Of a stretch of 64,000 nt of DNA, positions 26,801 through 53,526 are shown one piece after another. The notes beneath the pieces were generated by a model that worked only from the letters and a program-made list of their open reading frames with translations, was not told the DNA's origin and searched no databases. The stretch spans positions 9,831,150 through 9,895,149 of the forward strand of contig OZ037772.1 in assembly GCA_964035545.1 (NCBI GenBank). The letters are read 5' to 3'. The stretch's first letter is position 1. Each line of letters begins with the position of its first letter. The position numbers were made by a program, and so were the translations under genes. Origin of the DNA: Bugula neritina (taxonomy: Eukaryota; Bryozoa; Gymnolaemata; Cheilostomatida; Bugulidae).

Positions 26801-28360
26801 GTATACAAATAATCGTACTGATGGAGGCAAACAACATAACAGCTTACACAATGATTAGTCCAAACGATAATGCATAGTATTTCAATATAAATATACAATA
26901 CTTTTGAATCAAAAACTTCACTATTTCAAAATAACTACTCCGATATTTAATAAAACAACCACATTTACAAAGCTTTGGCAAATCATTTTTGCTTGAAAAT
27001 TTACCCTTAATATAGCTTTTCTGCTAGGTTACGAATGAAATTAGTTTGAGAGTGAAATTAGAATTCAGGTAAAGTTTGAGTGTCAGTCGGACTCAAGTCA
27101 TGATAATCCAGAGAGAAAGAGTAACTCGTTAGACTAACAATAAAATTTAATTGACTATCGATTCAAACAATCTAAATAGTAAGAAAGTTTTTTTTAAATA
27201 TCTAACCTTTTTGAACTGATTCTAAGTTAATACAGACTTTAGTTGGGAATTTAATTTAGAACTTAGTTGAAGCTTAAGTGTCACTCAGACTTGAGTCATT
27301 ATAGTTCAAACTGACAATGAAATTTCCAGCAGAAAAAAGTCACCTAGCAAGTTAACTAGTTCAAAAATGCAAAAACTCAGCATTACTGATCATTTTTAAA
27401 CGGGTGCATTTGGTGTTGCAATATTTAAGTGCATCTCAACCAAGCAATGGATATTGATCCTGCAAAATAAAATCATCTTTAGATTCAAATGATTAGTAAA
27501 ACAGCTGGATGCTGGTCCCGTGAACTTGTATATAATGAGAGCTAAACTTCATGGAAGTATCAGACCACCACTCTTACCATATGGTTTATCCTTTTTAGAC
27601 TTAGGTGGTTTCTTGTACAGTCGAAGATGTGTTTTACAAGCTGAGATTGTCATATAAAAATAGAAAGGCTTCCAGCCAACAGCAGTGACTTTGTATTTTG
27701 TTTTCTTCAATTCTTTATCTGAAAGCCACCACAGCCATCCCTAAAAAAGGATAATGAATAAAGTTATAATGGTATAAACTATAATCAATTAAGTGCATTA
27801 ACCCAGCGACAGTTCTAATGGTATAATTAACCAAGTGCATCAACTCAGAGACATTGAGAAGACACTAGTTTAGGTGCACAACTAGTAGCAACAGTTGTCT
27901 TTCTTTAGTTACTAATTATTAAATTTTAGTTTTACTTTTAACTTAGAACTGGTAATTTTATTTTATTCGTTGAGTTTAACTCTAAGTTTATCTCAATTTC
28001 AAAGTACATTTCATAATCATTTAAAATTATTAAACGATAATTTAATGTTTTATATTATTTTTCAATATCCAATAAAAATTTAAAAAATGATTCATTAAAT
28101 ATGCGTTGAACTTGAAAACTAATTAATAAAAATCTGAGAGTATTGTCTGGGTTTGACTAGGAGTCTTGATTATCATATTGATATTGATATTTCTCATGAG
28201 AACAAGACTCAAGCAAACTTTAATTAAATTTGATGTGCCTAGCTTATATTTTATTTGTTTTTCAGTTGCAACACTGGCGAAATTCGGTCATTTTAGTTTG
28301 AAAATGAAGTTGAAGTACCTCAGTCAACACTTCAGGAAATGATTCTCTGGGAGCAGCCAT
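14803..28360 (-). CDS. DOK/IRS-like docking protein (PH + IRS-type PTB + long tyrosine-motif tail)
   Basis: Eighteen exons on the minus strand: 28360-28319, 27740-27578, 26682-26494, 26178-26066, 25654-25469, 24827-24662, 24192-23924, 23711-23432, 21892-21788, 21294-21207, 20749-20647, 20184-20052, 19539-19444, 18885-18544, 17894-17793, 17174-16990, 16421-16304, 15011-14803. All phases match and give 962 residues from MAAPRESFPEV. Residues about 14-130 look like a PH domain (EGWLWWLSDKE start). About 134-240 is an IRS-type PTB domain: CLLHVCKSGLTLAFQ, then W-P-L, CFRIEAGRRSPMGEGVYMFE. The tail has a PI3K-type YMDM motif (Tyr about 389) and further Tyr sites (EYANAM, FYEAVDL, AYEQINNV, SYEQVNY), then a basic Ser/Lys-rich end. 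Family role: membrane-proximal adaptor below receptor tyrosine kinases. At 962 residues it is about twice typical DOK length, so an IRS-type assignment is possible. Confidence 0.85.
15326..15405. repeat. 22-bp tandem repeat, about 3.5 copies
   Basis: The unit AAGGTGTCAGAAGTAGGTCA plus AC is repeated with one or two substitutions. It lies in the last intron of the docking-protein gene. No function is apparent. Confidence 0.9.
16060..16304 (-). repeat. About 38-bp minisatellite that includes a 5' splice-site sequence
   Basis: About six degenerate units of the form CTCACCAATGAGTTAGACTC followed by ACTGTGTTATATAATATTAA run up to the exon 17 donor of the docking-protein gene at 16303/16304. On the gene's strand several units read ATTGGTGAGT, the same bases as the authentic donor. 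CTCACC copies (GGTGAG on the gene strand) sit at 16107, 16144, 16260 and 16299; the last is the real site. Confidence 0.85.
18272..18464 (-). mobile_element. tRNA-derived SINE, copy 1
   Basis: Reading on the minus strand from 18464: a tRNA-like head with an A-box-like TGGTCTAGGGGTTGGAG and a B-box-like GGGTTCGACCC, then a shared body (GGAAGAACATCCAGTCATAA and TTGCTCC) and a tail with GGGTTTCTCCCAGGGATGGT. It lies in the intron between the 18885-18544 and 17894-17793 exons of the docking-protein gene. It matches the elements at 23155, 31472 and 51455 along its length. Confidence 0.85.
20768..20880. repeat. 16-bp tandem repeat, about seven copies
   Basis: The unit ATGACATCACTATACT, with a CCT variant of its end, is repeated in an intron of the docking-protein gene next to the acceptor of the 20749-20647 exon. 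Confidence 0.9.
23155..23344 (+). mobile_element. tRNA-derived SINE, copy 2
   Basis: The head CAGCCGTAGTCTAGGGGTCA carries an A-box-like motif, and GGGTTCGAACCCC is a near-perfect B box. The body (AAGAGCATCCAGTCATAATT) and tail (GGGGGTTTCTCACAGGAATG) follow. This is the best-preserved head of the four copies. It is inserted in the intron after the exon 23711-23432 of the docking-protein gene, opposite to that gene. Confidence 0.88.
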
Positions 28361-29123
28361 ATTAGAAATGTATCATGTGACACTAGATTTCGTAATAAGT
28401 AGACGCGCTTGATATATCACGTGAAGGCACAACTCCTTTACACATTTAATTTCGTTGCGCAAACTGTAGGCATAATTAACTATAGTGGAACAGTACAGTC
28501 GATGTTTAAAACATTAGCACACTCAAAACAACTTTCAGAAATTATTTATAAGTTTTGATGTTGTGATGACATTGCAAACTTGAATTATCATATTCATTTT
28601 GCATGACTGTGACCATAATATTTTACTAATTATTGCTAAATTCCAGACACCAAAGGGATATTGCTAAAAACTTGCATTCAAAAATGACACAGCTTGGTAT
28701 GACCAGTTATTTTTTCAGTAACAAAAATAATCACAGGTGTGATGATTGTGAGGAGAGGCTAGTGGTGCAACATCCGGGTGTGTGTGAGCCATGGATTAAT
28801 TCTAAATGACAACAGCTGTCTAGATAATATTGAAGTACTGTATCTCAGTGATTAATAATCTGAATAATTATAATACCGCATCTGACTGTAGCATGATTTC
28901 AAGGTGATTGAACTGACTTTAATTATTACGTCATGTATTTGATTCAATTGCAATAATAACTTAATGATAGGTCTCCTTATATACATGATGGATGACCTTT
29001 GACCTGTAAAATGCAGTGAATTGGAACAGCTAGAAGACTATATATATATACCGATGTTTTTAAAATGTGTTTATTATATAATATATTGTTCAGTTCTACA
29101 GAAGCATCAAAACATCCAAGACA
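28361..29123. promoter_or_regulatory. Shared upstream region of two divergent genes
   Basis: The start codons of the docking-protein gene (minus, 28360) and the carboxylesterase gene (plus, 29124) are only about 760 bases apart and point away from each other. Promoters and 5' UTRs of both must lie here unless there are remote untranslated exons. No specific promoter element is claimed. Confidence 0.5.
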
Positions 29124-36641
<7,518 letters not shown>

Positions 36642-37765
36642 ATTTGAAATTATCCATTGCTTCAGTTTGCAAAATGTCAACTTTTTCGAGACCACTCTAT
36701 CACTTTAGTTTTTAATCACCTAATCTTTGTTTTCTTTTAAAAAGTTTGTTAGCAATACAGATTGAAAAGCAATTACTAGTTGCAGTCCTTAAAAATCTAT
36801 TGGCAATAATTTACTACCAGCATTTTTAAATTTATAAGTTGAAATTTTTATTCTTTGCAGAACAATTAGTGAATAATATTATATTCATGCAGTATGATTG
36901 CTAAAATATGTTTTCAATGCAAATTAATTTATATTGCTTTCGGACAAGCATTAAAAAAAACACACCAAAGCATTTTTAATAAATTTGAAACCACTATGAT
37001 ATGTTGTTGATCAAGAAAATAATGCAGTCTATTGCATCAATTAAAATAATAATCATTTGGAGTATAAAAATATTTTCAAGTATATTGACAGATTTAGCAG
37101 AATTGTATAGATTTCCGGTGCACGCAAAGATATAATTGAATTATGCAGTTTATACCTACTGCAGTAAGGTGTATGTACAAATATAAAACCTTATAGTTAT
37201 AAGCCCATTTTCACCTTCATAATTTTATATCTATAATAAATTTCATCTGCTAAGTTATGAGTACGCATGGGTTGCGTTGTTTTTATTATCTTTGCTTTAT
37301 GCACAATTTTGAATTTTACTATTACTTTGGGATCAAAAAGATTTTTTAATTAAATTGACAGAAGACTAATTATGCAAAACATGAACAATAATATATAATT
37401 TATTATATTTTACTAGAACAGATGATATAGTATGCTACTTGTACAAATTCAAACCAAACTGATTAATATATAGTTGGGGTGTTTTGAGCTCATGTCGAAA
37501 TTTAAAAGCGTAGTTATAATTTATAAGTAACGACATTCAGTAAGCTCATAATCATATTCTGATTACATGCTGATTTTTGTTTACTGTAATATTATCTTAA
37601 ACTATAAGTGTTAAAAGCTATATTATAATAAAAATTAACATGCAATCATTACAATTATAATAGAAAATACCCCAATTTTCAAGTAGGTATAAACAATAAA
37701 TTACAGCTAAATGACCAAAAAATAATAATATTACCAGTAAAGAAACTTTTTTAAAAATACGGCTT
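36642..37765. other. Intergenic, 3' flanks of convergent genes
   Basis: AT-rich sequence between the stop of the carboxylesterase gene and the stop of the LU-domain gene on the other strand. Several AATAAA-like hexamers (for example near 36977) could serve as poly(A) signals. No coding exon is supported. Confidence 0.5.
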
Positions 37766-39726
37766 TTAGATAAAAGTAGTGAGAAATATACAAAACAAAA
37801 TTGTAGCAATAGACAATCTTATAACTGTAGCAATGCTATTGCAATCATTCCCAAACAATGAAGGAGTTGTCCCTTCGCCAAATTCATAGTTTCTCTTTGG
37901 AATTCCTGTGTTACAGCCGTCTTCTCCCCAACAGAAACACAACTCTTCAATCTCAAATCCGGGAATAAAGTCTACAGGTGCTGGGATACACATGTCCATC
38001 TCCTCCCATTTTACTTCCTTGCCACAATCGTATACAGCTGTCATACATATTATATATTATGTTATATACGATATATCGGCATATAAATTTACATATAAAT
38101 TATGTTATAATATCAAATAATATAATATTATGATATAATGTATATTATATGTTATATCCGTATATACATATGCATAATATATATTATATATTTTCATATA
38201 CATTATATCCCCATTTACATATATATTACACATAAACAAATGTGTACACAAACGGATACATGCATAATATATGTATATAACATATTTAATACATATTATA
38301 ATAAATTGAAACCTTAATATATTATTTGCAATATATATGATAAAATGCTGTGGAAACCTTCCTAATCACATAAATGACAATTTTGAACAAATACGAAATT
38401 CATATTTCAAATAGCCATAAGAAATGCAAAATATAAAAAACAAATAAAAAAATAACCCAACGAATTAATTTAAAAGTAAATTGATTTGAAATGCAAAGGA
38501 TATTGATATAATGCTTTATTTTGTAATAAAAGGAAAGGTGACTTTTGTTAATAATTACTAAATAAAATTAAACTTGATTTTTTTTCATTATATTTTTTTG
38601 TAACAGTGTTGCCTAATGACGGCTTGTTTTCTTGTGGATCTCACTTCTTTGAGCATGTGCTCATCAGTGCAATCTACAAGCTAACTCAAGAAAGTTCACT
38701 TTTAGATTTTCGGATATGAAACCAAACCCTGCCTATCATTTATAAATACAACTATTAGCCTAAGTTCCTGAGTTATAGGTACCACACTCACCTCCGAAGG
38801 AAGAAGTGAGGTTAGAGCAGTGAGTAATGTTCAGAGGACAGTCTTCAGGCTCATCGGAACATGGGGAGAAAGGCTCATGGCATTGAAAGCATTTTATACT
38901 CCAAGTAAGTGAGACCACAGCTACAAGATTTACCAAATACTGAGGAAGACAGTCAGAGACTTGTGTCTATATATTCTACCATTAGATAATTTGTTCTGTA
39001 TTGAAGTAGCAAAAAGCTAATGATTGTTATGGTTTTGTGCTTAAAAACTGCACAATTTAGGACAAAAGTGGTCAAGGGGTTAGAGCGTTTGACTTAGTTA
39101 CTTATAACTGTTGACCTATAAATCCTGTTGACTTCTAACCTTTGACCTTTGACCTTTGACCTGATGTACTGGTAAAAATATTTTACACTATAATTGAGCC
39201 TCAGATTTCTAACTTGCAAGCTAGTGTGTTATAAAGACTACTGGATAATTTTAAGGCTGCATGCATACATGATCTTTGAATTATGAATTATTATTAGATG
39301 GCTATAAATTGAGCTGTGAACTATTAGCTCAAATTCTATTTCTATGAAAAGAATTTTAGCTTATTTTTAAAACTTGAAAGATTGAGTTGTAGTCTTAGAA
39401 TTTACTTACATGTATGTATATATAACACTATACGCTTCGAAGTTTCGCATTATGCTAATGAATATTTTATTCTATGTTTGGAAACATACAGTTGCATTTA
39501 ATATGAAACTACAACCATAAGTTTATGGATATCTCAAGCCACAAATATAAAACCACGAGTATTAATTCATGCACATGATATGAAACAGTGGAAAAGCAGT
39601 GATTGTCATCAAACATAACCAAGAGATGCATGACAATAACAAAACATGCACTTCCACTCTAGATTTAACTAATATATAACAGGCCATAAACTTACTTGCA
39701 GTCAAGATGAAAAATAGCTTTAGCAT
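37766..39726 (-). CDS. Ly6/uPAR (LU) three-finger-domain protein, probably GPI-anchored
   Basis: Three exons on the minus strand: 39726-39696, 38920-38792, 38037-37766 (stop). Phases agree and give 143 residues. The start MLKLFFILTATVVSLTWS is a signal peptide. The body starts IKCFQCHEPFSPC and ends CFCWGEDGCN, with ten cysteines between, the LU-domain plan of C-x-x-C at the start and C-x-C-x5-C-N at the end. The C terminus (IRLSIATILFCIFLTTFI) is hydrophobic after a Ser/Gly/Asn-containing stretch, as in GPI-anchored members. Such proteins act at the cell surface as receptors, co-receptors or channel modulators; no partner can be named here. The membrane tail argues for a Ly6-type protein and not a secreted member of the fold. 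Confidence 0.85.
39067..39110 (+). mobile_element. Possible SINE head fragment
   Basis: The sequence GTGGTCAAGGGGTTAGAGCG followed by TTTGACTTAG resembles the tRNA-like head of the four SINE copies, but the B box and the body do not follow. A TTTGACC triplet repeat comes soon after (39140-39165). It may be a truncated insertion or a chance match to an A-box-like sequence. Confidence 0.4.
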
Positions 39727-41597
39727 GAGGAATTCAGCTAATACGACTTTTCTCTTGTGGCTGCTATTAACTTAAACCTACATACTTTAGCGTGCAACTT
39801 GTGTTGTTCACTGTTGTGTAGTCGTTGCTATTGAAAATACAAAAGCTTTTCATAGAGTGAAACAAACCGAAAACCTTTTTTTATAAATTATAGAATCAAT
39901 GTAGAATTGATTGCAAACAAAAGATATTCATGGTCTATATAAACAAAAGATAATGTGGATATAATAAGCAATTGTTTAACTATAAAAGAGCTTTACACAT
40001 AATATGCATGTGAAATCCAATACTTCATGCAGTTTCAACATACACAACACATTAACTTTAATGCTATATAATGCATTAGCTACTAAACATAATTACTATA
40101 TTAGATGAGTTTTACCTAAACTGATCTTTAATTGCTATGACATAAAGTATGTAGTTTAATTATATATGCAATACTATATATACATTTATCAGAACAGATT
40201 TTACGCTGTTTTAAAAATTAAAAACTATATATTAATATCATTTCAATGTTTATCTAACAAGTTGTGAGCTTCTGAAAAATATTTCAATCAGACTCATTCA
40301 TAAGCTATTTTTAGCAATTTCTCTATAAATAATATAAAACTCTGTTTCACTAACTTTGAAAAATGATATCATGCTTTTATACATGCTTTCATGCATATAG
40401 CTTCAGTTTTATACTTCTATATAGTGACATATAGCTCCAAATCCAGCAGCTACATTAGCATTATAAAACTGATTTTAAATAAAAAGAGTTAAGAATATAT
40501 ATTCTGATACAATATTGCATTACAAGATAATATTTTACCATATTATAATGTAGTACAAAATACCATATTTGAATATTATATAATATACAAGAAGTAAAAG
40601 AACAGAAAATAATACTTTACAAACACAAATGCAAACTTTGTTAATTGTTGTGAGAAAATTACATTCAAATTATAGAATTTTTAATTAAAACTTTATGCAA
40701 TAGCTTCCTCATTCAAACCATACCTTAAATATTTTGCAAATTATTATATTGAAGTTTATAATTAAATTTAATTATTAAGGAAATCCTCCCTTTTAGATTT
40801 TGGGAGGTAAGTGTTTTAAAGAAGACTAAGGTGTTATGGATAATACTGGAGTCAATTGTGAGAGAGCGTGCAGAATATGCTCTACTCAAATAATAGCTGC
40901 CTTTGTACAGGAATGGTTTGTAAAATAATTTATTTACTATAATATTGTAACCCAAATTAATTCAATTAAAATGTTGATGTCTGGAAATTCCAGAACTTAA
41001 TAATTTTTCTACAAGTAGTTTTACTCGTTGAAACGAATTTTTTTTATATGATTTGAATCAACTGAAGTACTTACAACAGGCAATGTAACAACAATATATT
41101 ATAATATAATATAATATAATATAATATAATATAATATAATATAATATAATATTATATAATATAATATAACATAATAGAATATAATATAATATAAAATAAT
41201 ATAATAAATTATAATATAATATAATATAATATAATATAGTATAATATAATATAATATAATATAATATAATGTATTATAATATGATAACGCAAAATATAAT
41301 GCATTACCTATACCTATAGAAAGAATCTTAGTTATAAACAACGTAGGCCTATATATTATAATAACTATAATATATATGCATGATATCGTCTAAAATGATA
41401 TATGATGTAACATAAAATAAAGTAATATATTAAATGTAATTATATTACAGTATGTAGTAACTTCATATAAACAGCAAATTTATAATGTGCTGCTTAAAAA
41501 ATGTACATGTGCAACTTTAATTTATTGGGTTTCATTTAATGGGATTTTTTATCCTGTTTAGGCAACAAGAGAAATTTTTTTTAAAGTTTAGTCAAAA
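39727..41597. other. Intergenic region before the Bcl-2-like cluster
   Basis: Very AT-rich. No exon is supported. It contains the (TATAA)n microsatellite at 41095-41275 and should hold the promoters of the LU-domain gene (minus) and of the first Bcl-2-like gene (plus). Confidence 0.5.
41095..41275. repeat. (TATAA)n pentanucleotide microsatellite
   Basis: About 180 bp of ATATAATATAAT-type pentamers with a few interruptions. It makes a long artificial open frame of Tyr, Ile and Leu codons on the minus strand, which is not a gene. Confidence 0.97.
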
Positions 41598-44243
41598 ATG
41601 AATGAAGGAAGAATCCAGGAGAAAATTGTAGATATCATGCTCTAAAATTCTCTCTAGTTAAAACACCATAATAAAATAATAAACTTGCAATTAACGTATT
41701 GGCAAATAATCTATTAGTTTACAGTTACTGGACGCATATATGTCTCTATTGTAGCCTCAGTATATCGCAAGGAGAGTATGTCCAGATTGAGGGAGTAGAA
41801 ATTGATCAAAATGTTTCTAGCCTTCAGTTAATCAAATATATGAGAAATGCTAGTAAGTAAATATTCAATAAGCAAATTATTTTACAAACTATTAAAAGTT
41901 ACTATAAAAAAGATACACAATTACCAGATCTGTTTTTAATAATTAATAATTAATAATTATTTGATAAGTTCATATATGAACTTTGATGCAAAAGCATGAA
42001 CAAGCTTTAAAAAACATGCATCGATCATAATATTATGATACTTAAATTGCAAATGAAAATATCATTCAACTGAATTTTGAATTGAATTCCAGCATCAATT
42101 ATTTTTTAATTTTAATATTAAGCAAAACTAAAATTAAAGTGCTTATTAGTTTATACTATTTTTCCGGTCAACAATATTACGATTTTGTCAACTTTGCATC
42201 TTCCTTCTAGGGTTCAAACTTCTTCTGGATTACCACAACCACATGTTGGTAGAAAAAGTGCGAGAGAACACGTCTTGCTATGAACCAACCAGCGACAACC
42301 TTGTGAGGGCCTATTGGAAGCTGCTTTATGACAACCTGCTTCAAGATAGCGTTATCACTTGGACAAAAATTATGATGGTAAGGAGAAAAAAATTGTAATA
42401 GCCTACTTATTATAAGGTTCTTTTTTAACTATAATTTCAAATAGAGTTGAAATTGAAATGTTTTTTGCGGTAATATTATAGTAAGTAACCAATGCAAGTT
42501 AGAACCCTGCATTATCCTAATAGCCACTTTATGTTCTGGATCTTTGTGGCAACGCCATTTTATTTTATAGATCAAAAGTTGTGTTATCAAGCATATATCT
42601 GCCAAACAAATATTGCACTTTGCTTTTGAAACTTTTGAGGTTTTCAAACTAAAATTTCCTCTGCATAAACTTCCAATCAAAATTATTATTAGAATTTAGA
42701 CTTTTTGCATTAAGCTGTTAAATGAGGCTTGCGCACATGCTTATAGCCATCAGAGTGTTTGTCAATTGTCTATAGATTTGTTGTACACTTTTTCATTTTT
42801 ATCTCTTCTTGTTTCTGTCCTACTTCATTGCACTAGCTTTTTATATCTGCATATCTTTAAATTGTTTTTGGGTAAACATTTATGTCTTGCTAATATATTT
42901 CCAATGGCTACAAGCCAAGTTTTCTAGCAGCCGATTTAAAACAACTAAATATATTTAGGCTATATATATATGTATTTAAAGCATTAATTGAGCTTTAACT
43001 CTCAAATATATTCCTGCAATCAATGCAAAGTCTTAACTACATAATATATACACTTTCTTAGTTCAATGCCATGGCTTAAAAATGTATCTATTATTTACTT
43101 TGAAAGATTCTAGCCATAGCCTGTGGTCTTGCTGAAACAGCCTCATGTGCCAGACGTAACAAACGAGTGGCGGAAGTTATAAACTGGACAGCTGAGTCTT
43201 TCAAACTTATGAATATCGACAAATGGATTGAGTCTATGGGTGGTTGGGTAAGCTTCTGATAATTTATTGTTTACTAACTTGTAGTGTATTTGGTGTTTAT
43301 ACGTTGATGTATGAGTAGACTATATATACAATCGAGTTTTGCAAATAAAGTTGTTAGTTTTGTAGTTGGTTAGCATGGAAGAAGTCGCCGTCAATGCTTG
43401 ATTGCAGCAAAAATTGCTGATTGATTGATATAACAGCTTGAATAACATAGTAATGTGCTCAATTGCCTAAAAAGTTTGTCATAGCGTTCACCAAAAATGA
43501 AGAAAAAACAGATAAATGAATATTTATGCTCGAAGCTGTTTTATAGCATTAAGCTTTGCATAATAAAATATATTGATTGCGAAGTATTGCCAATGTACAT
43601 ACTTTGACTTGAACAACTAAAATTGCTCAAAAAAAACTGGAACCGTACAGTGGAATGATTCTAACTAGAGCTTTTTAGCAATCAAATTATTGCTTGTTCA
43701 AATTTTAGCTATATGAGAAACTCTTATTGAAAGAAGCAGTAGATAAGATATTTGTTGACTATAAATGGTTTATTATTATAATAAAAATATTATTAATTAT
43801 TTTCAATAAATAATTTTATTATATATATACAAGTTTTGTTTTATTATTTGTTACAGATGGAACTCCCCAATCAAATAGAACAATTTCCTCTACCTACACC
43901 TTTCCCAATACACCGGAGAAAAGCATTAATTAGTGAAACATCAAATGGCTGCACAGGAAGTTCTGTTGCAGAAAAAACAAAAGTCTGTGGAGATTCTGGC
44001 ATAAACCAACAACCACCACCATATTCTAGACAGCTACAGCAGGAACCTTCCACGGCAATACATGGTAGATGTGTGGCAAACAATCGAGATTTGAGAGCTG
44101 ACAAGAAACAGACAAATAACTTGGAAAACTCAAATTGTTATGGAGGATGGTTAGATGGAGGAGATTCCTTTGGCAGAAAGTTAATGGATGCTTCAGTCAC
44201 TGATTGGGAAAAAGAATATTTCGATTTAGTTCGAATAGAATAA
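41598..44243 (+). CDS. Bcl-2-like protein A (first of five tandem genes; first exon uncertain)
   Basis: Exons homologous to exons 2-5 of genes B-E: 41755-41852, 42211-42377, 43107-43247, 43857-44243 (TAA), with phases 2, 1, 0, 0. They encode about 263 residues. BH1-like DSVITWTKIM ends the second of these exons. ILAIACGLAETAS begins the next, which ends with BH2-like IDKWIESMGGW exactly at the intron. This fits helices 4-7 of a Bcl-2 fold. The 128-residue last exon is polar, with Gln, Pro and Asn runs, and has no membrane helix. A first-exon candidate at 41598 (MNEGRIQEKIVDIML) aligns with exon 1 of D and E, but runs into TAA and has no GT donor. The gene is therefore either a young pseudogene or uses an unseen start. 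A poly(A) signal AATAAA lies at 44322. Confidence 0.65.
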
Positions 44244-44745
44244 TGTTTTATTCAATAAGTTATTGTAAAAATTGCAAAAAATATGTTGAACTAAATGTTT
44301 TGTAAACACAAAAAATATTTAAATAAAAGCTTTATTAACATATATATACTTTCAATGTAACTCTAAAGCAATAATTTCAGACAATATGATGGAGGATTAC
44401 TAATAGAAAAAACTGTTTAATGTAGAAATAAACTTTTATCAAACATTAAGTAAGAGACTTTAATAATTATTGCGACATACAAATTAGTGTTTATATTTGT
44501 ATATATATACTAAACTGCATTATTATTTCACCAGACTCACTAATTACTAGTTTTTCAACATAGTTGATTACCCAAAGTTAAAGTATTTTCATCCATGCAG
44601 CCAGTGATTTCTTGTTTACTTAAAATAATTTTAACAATGTATTACATTTTTGACTATAATGGCTTCAAAAATAACTAATTAGTAGTTTTTAGATTCAAAC
44701 TTATATTCAACTTGACCTCAAAGTCTCTGTTAACAAGAAGATATA
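44244..44745. other. Spacer between Bcl-2-like genes A and B
   Basis: AT-rich spacer of about 500 bp holding the poly(A) signal of gene A (44322) and the presumed promoter of gene B. Nothing else is seen. Confidence 0.5.
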
Positions 44746-48221
<3,476 letters not shown>

Positions 48222-49336
48222 GCTCAACAGGATCCATCTTTGATGATGGCTGTTTTTCTTTAACTATGAAGTAATTCAAAACCTTTTCAATTACTTAAGT
48301 AAACGTATTTTCTTGATAGTTGCATACTCCTTTTGTCTTAAAAGATATAATTATTTTTATTTCTGATTCGAAAAGTAATTTTATTGACAATAAAGCAAAG
48401 CATAAGCTCAGACTGATGACAATGTCAATAATATTATAGTGATGTATATATGATTCTTTTAATTACAATATACAAAGTTTAGCAAGCTGCAGAATTTTAG
48501 CACCACAGCTGGTGCATGGTAAACAACCATGATTCATAATGATGTTCAGGTATATAATATTAAACTCGAACTGAAAACCAATGCAAGACCAATTTTTATG
48601 CAAATATTGTAAGTTTAACTAAAAGTTGAATTCGATTATTGCATTAATTTAAAAATTCTGTAGTTGAAATAGTTTGCAACTTGTAGTCTTACATCTTCTT
48701 TTTGAGAGCACAGCTAGGTTTATCAGTGCTTGCTAAACTGACTGAGTAAACTTTGACTAAAGCGCACTCCATGTTCTTTCACGAAATATTGTTATCAAAC
48801 ACTCTCACATAAAAAGACACGCATTATTTATCATAAAGCAAGAAATGATTTAAATCAATTTTATGAATACTTTTACATAGAACTTTCAGTAAAACTTTGC
48901 AATTACTTCATTCACAAAGCCTTATACTACACTACAAAATTTCAAATGAAATTATATTGAAAAAAAATATAAGTCAACACAAGTTTAAATTTAACAATGT
49001 GTATGACAAAATGCTCTCCATTATTGACAATATTATTTTTGACAAAAAACAGTACTATCACTATTGCCATTAAATAGCAAAATATATATTGAAAGATGTT
49101 GAGATGAAAATTACGGTATAAAATTATGTAACTTTTATTAATTAGAAAAAATCAAAGTAAGTTGATGGAATTAATTACAACAAGTGCAAGTTATTATGAA
49201 AATAATTTGAATTTATTAAGAAATCACCAAAGCAGCAAATAATGATGACACGCAAAATATTTACAAAATATTTTTATTTTCAATACAAGCTCAGCTGGTT
49301 TTTGAGTTGATGTTTTAAAGAAAATAAAACAGCAAA
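48222..49336. other. Spacer between Bcl-2-like genes B and C
   Basis: AT-rich sequence with the AATAAA of gene B at 48389. No coding exon is supported. The promoter of gene C is expected near its 3' end. Confidence 0.5.

Positions 49337-53526
<4,190 letters not shown>

Noticed and set aside
37766-38037. Three-finger toxin gene
   Set aside because: The protein has the LU fold pattern but also a hydrophobic GPI-type C terminus, so a Ly6-like cell-surface protein is the better reading.
41099-41341. Open frame of Tyr/Ile/Leu on the minus strand
   Set aside because: It is produced by the (TATAA)n microsatellite.
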